64,000 bases of DNA from Bacteroidota bacterium (GTDB lineage: Bacteria > Bacteroidota > Bacteroidia > B-17B0 > Aurantibacillaceae). Location: positions 62,001 to 126,000 of the forward strand of contig JADJFB010000003.1 of NCBI GenBank assembly GCA_016708845.1. Reading direction: 5' to 3'. Below are positions 61,988 through 64,000 of this stretch, one piece after another. Position 1 is the first letter of the stretch; every line of letters begins with the position of its first letter. A model generated the notes under the pieces. It made no database searches. It was not told the origin of the DNA and worked only from the letters and a program-made list of their open reading frames with translations. Position numbers and translations under genes: made by a program.

Positions 61988-63256
61988 ATGCCAAACGCTC
62001 AGCAAACTAAAAACCTCAACAAATTAATAATTGTAGCAGCGCTTGGTTACTTTGTAGATATATATGATTTACTTTTATTTGGCGTTGAGCGAACTGAAAG
62101 CTTAAATTCTATTCTTCCCATTCAATATCCTGGTATTTCGGATGCTGTATTAAAAACCTTAAATGGCATATACGGTAAGTTATTACTAAACTGGCAAATG
62201 TTTGGAATGCTCATTGGCGGTGTTTTTTGGGGTATATTAGGTGATAAAAAGGGGCGTTTATCTGTTTTATTTGGTTCTATTTTAGTGTACTCAATTGCCA
62301 ATATTTTAAACGGTATGATTGAAAGTACCGACGCTTATATTGTTTTACGTTTTGTGTCGGGCTTTGGTTTAGCGGGCGAATTAGGTGCTGGTATTACCTT
62401 GGTAAGTGAAAGCATGAGTAAAGAAAAGCGTGGTTACGGAACAATGATTGTAGCTACGGTTGGTGTATTTGGTGCAGTAGTAGCAGGTTTTATGGGAGAT
62501 GTGATTACTAACTGGCGGTATTCATTTTACTTAGGTGGCGGTATGGGATTAGCATTATTAGTTTTACGTATTGGTGTATTTGAATCTGGTATGTTTGACG
62601 CATTAAAAAAAGAAACACACATCAAAAAAGGAAATGTATTGCAATTATTTTCTCATTTACCAAGTCTCAAAAAATACCTCTGTATAATTTTTGTGACTGT
62701 ACCTGTTTGGTATGTCATGGGAACTCTAGTTTTATTTTCGCCTGAGTTAAGCGAATTAATGGGACTTCCAGAAAAATCAATCTCTGCTGGTAAATCTATT
62801 ATGTTTGCGTATGCTGGTATAACCGTTGGCGATATAGCTTCTGGCTTAATTAGTCAATTATTAAAATCTCGTAAAAAAGCATTTGCTGTATTTTTATCGT
62901 TAACCGTTATTGGCGTTATTCTTTACTTTTTATATGGTGGAACTTCCGTTACGGTGTTCTACTCTATTGTGACGTTTATAGGCTTTGCAACAGGTTTTTG
63001 GGCCGTATTTATTAGTACCGCCGCCGAATTGTTTGGCACAAATATTCGTGCCACAGCCACTACTACTGCACCAAATTTCGTAAGAGCTTCTACCATTTTA
63101 ATTTCCTTGTTATTAAATTTAGTAATCTCTGTTTTAGATGTAGATAAATTACTAGCTACTAAAATTACTGGAGCAATAATCATTAGCATTGGATTTATAG
63201 CCCTTTATTTCTTAGAAGAAACCTTTGGTAAAGATTTGAATTATGTTGAAGAATAA
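61988..63256 (+). CDS. MFS transporter (metabolite:H+ symporter-like)
   Basis: 422 residues with about twelve membrane helices. The loop 2-3 motif reads GGVFWGILGDKKGRLSVLFG, and VSGFGLAGELGAGITLVSES and GTMIVATVGVFGAVVAGFMG lie in helices 4-5. NKLIIVAALGYFVDIYDLLL near the N-terminus, with Asp residues in helix 1, is typical of the metabolite:H+ symporter family that carries organic acids or sugars. Substrate cannot be inferred. Its stop overlaps the CoA-binding gene by 14 bases (63243-63256), suggesting translational coupling. Frame is intact. Confidence 0.88.
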   Translation: MPNAQQTKNLNKLIIVAALGYFVDIYDLLLFGVERTESLNSILPIQYPGISDAVLKTLNGIYGKLLLNWQMFGMLIGGVFWGILGDKKGRLSVLFGSILVYSIANILNGMIESTDAYIVLRFVSGFGLAGELGAGITLVSESMSKEKRGYGTMIVATVGVFGAVVAGFMGDVITNWRYSFYLGGGMGLALLVLRIGVFESGMFDALKKETHIKKGNVLQLFSHLPSLKKYLCIIFVTVPVWYVMGTLVLFSPELSELMGLPEKSISAGKSIMFAYAGITVGDIASGLISQLLKSRKKAFAVFLSLTVIGVILYFLYGGTSVTVFYSIVTFIGFATGFWAVFISTAAELFGTNIRATATTTAPNFVRASTILISLLLNLVISVLDVDKLLATKITGAIIISIGFIALYFLEETFGKDLNYVEE

Positions 63257-63611
63257 ACCAACCGTTGTTATTGGAGCATCACCAAATGCCGACAGATATA
63301 GTAACAAAGCAACCTTAAGTTTACAAAAATATGGCCACACCGTTTACCCTGTAGGTATTAAAACTGGCAAAATAAACGGACTTGATATTATCAAAGATAA
63401 GCCTCAATTTGAAAATGTAGATACTGTTACTCTGTATGTTGGACCAGATAATCAACCTGAATGGATAGATTATATTTTGTCACTTAAACCTAAACGTATT
63501 ATTTTTAATCCCGGCACCGAAAACCCTGAATTTGAAGCCTTAGCGGAAAGTAAAGGTATTGAGGCTACTGAAGCTTGTACTTTAGTTTTATTATCTATTA
63601 ATCAATATTAA
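63243..63611 (+). CDS. CoA-binding domain protein
   Basis: 122 residues with the Rossmann CoA-binding fold of the YccU type: KPTVVIGASPNADRYSNKA at the N-terminus (glycine-rich loop), YGHTVYPVGIKTGKINGLD, FENVDTVTLYVGPDNQPEW and PKRIIFNPGTENPEFEALA. Small proteins of this type bind coenzyme A but their reaction is not defined; succinyl-CoA-ligase-like domains are related. It overlaps the MFS gene and the GNAT gene starts at its stop, so the three are probably one operon. Frame is intact. Confidence 0.9.
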   Translation: MLKNKPTVVIGASPNADRYSNKATLSLQKYGHTVYPVGIKTGKINGLDIIKDKPQFENVDTVTLYVGPDNQPEWIDYILSLKPKRIIFNPGTENPEFEALAESKGIEATEACTLVLLSINQY

Positions 63612-64000
63612 ATGATTTCATTTACTACTAAAACCTTTAGCGAATTAAGTAATTTAGAGTTATACCAACTCTTACAATTACGTGCTGAGGTTTTTGTGGT
63701 AGAACAAAACTGTCCGTATTTAGATATGGATGATAAAGATCAAAAATCTTTTCATGTATTAGGTTACGATAATGGAAAGCTTGTTGCTTGTACTCGTCTA
63801 GTTCCAGTAGGAGTGTCTTATGATTTAGAACCTTCTATTGGCCGCGTGGTAACTCACCCATCTGTAGAAGTTTAGGTTACGGAAAATTATTAATGGAATA
63901 TAGCATTACCGAAACAAAAAAACGGTTCAATAGTTCGGTTATTGTTATTGGCGCCCAATGTTACTTAGATAAATTTTATCAAAACTTAGGTTTTGTTCCC
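63612..64000 (+). CDS. ElaA-like GNAT acetyltransferase (partial; frame broken near 63866)
   Basis: Starts directly after the CoA-binding gene and runs off the window. ElaA-type features: SELSNLELYQLLQLRAEVFV, VEQNCPYLDMDDKDQKSFHV, GRVVTHPSV, then, after adding one A to TCTGTAGAAG, RSLGYGKLLMEYSITETKKR and IGAQCYLDKFYQNLGFVP. This is the complete acetyl-CoA pocket including the R-x-x-G-x-G loop, where the frame breaks. ElaA proteins are cytoplasmic N-acetyltransferases with poorly defined substrates. Only the last few residues are missing. Confidence 0.87.

Noticed and set aside
1..64000. Prophage, insertion sequence or integrase
   Set aside because: No transposase, integrase or phage structural genes and no terminal inverted repeats were found; base use looks uniform.

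Overview
The window is AT-rich bacterial DNA from a member of the Bacteroidota, probably a Flavobacteriales- or Sphingobacteriales-like lineage. The evidence is the TAnnTTTG -7 promoter boxes in front of many genes, the absence of Shine-Dalgarno sequences, a type IX secretion system (T9SS) gene (porZ), five large secreted proteins of which at least four end in T9SS sorting domains, a TonB-dependent receptor, and Bacteroidota-type SpoIIE phosphatase sensors. I see no rRNA, CRISPR array, prophage or insertion sequence. Two tRNA genes are present (Arg-CCG and a CAT-anticodon tRNA).

Layout. 0-1.55 kb: a leftward PadR/PspC stress-type operon with a palindromic operator on its promoter. 1.6-5.3 kb: a TerC-family exporter, then recO and porZ on the minus strand. 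5.4-9.15 kb: tRNA-Arg and a rightward group of a small histidine-containing secreted protein, yidD, a TonB-dependent receptor and a lipoprotein, probably a metal-type uptake locus. 9.2-15.6 kb: a surface-glycan cluster (two glycosyltransferases, a Wzx-type flippase, a polysaccharide deacetylase, a GNAT protein and a methyltransferase). 15.6-19 kb: a PKD/Ig-repeat T9SS type-B protein. 19-31 kb: DedA, a rhodanese, a YceI-like secreted protein, phosphosulfolactate synthase, a TPR protein, a GlmM-type mutase, cysteine desulfurase, a HAD phosphatase, the CAT tRNA, a lipoprotein, a GT2 enzyme, an LptF/G permease and a GT4 enzyme. 31-42 kb: a cyclophilin, a STAS-like small protein, a YdcF-like lipoprotein, a TPR-SpoIIE phosphatase, hutI, aroC, a DAACS symporter, a TRIC channel and rimM. 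42-57.4 kb: four consecutive secreted proteins sharing one C-terminal module of about 320 residues, each with its own terminator. 57.5-64 kb: a beta-propeller/Y_Y_Y/SpoIIE sensor phosphatase, manC, an MFS transporter, a CoA-binding protein and an ElaA-like acetyltransferase.

A dominant property of the window is broken reading frames. About two dozen loci, including recO, glmM, cysteine desulfurase, lptF/G and aroC, carry a one-base indel or an in-frame stop although the protein sequence continues in full on the other side. Many of the indels lie in A/T homopolymers. This looks far more like uncorrected sequence error (long-read style) than biology, so I annotate each as one gene with a noted lesion.

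The most interesting biology is (i) the four-gene array of T9SS cargo with a shared module carrying GTPIGGIIVKGGKNPGGQM; (ii) a set of promoters whose -7 box lies only 3-6 bases from the start codon, implying leaderless or near-leaderless mRNAs; (iii) two SpoIIE-type phosphatases plus a STAS-like protein that could form a partner-switching circuit; and (iv) the PadR operator palindrome.
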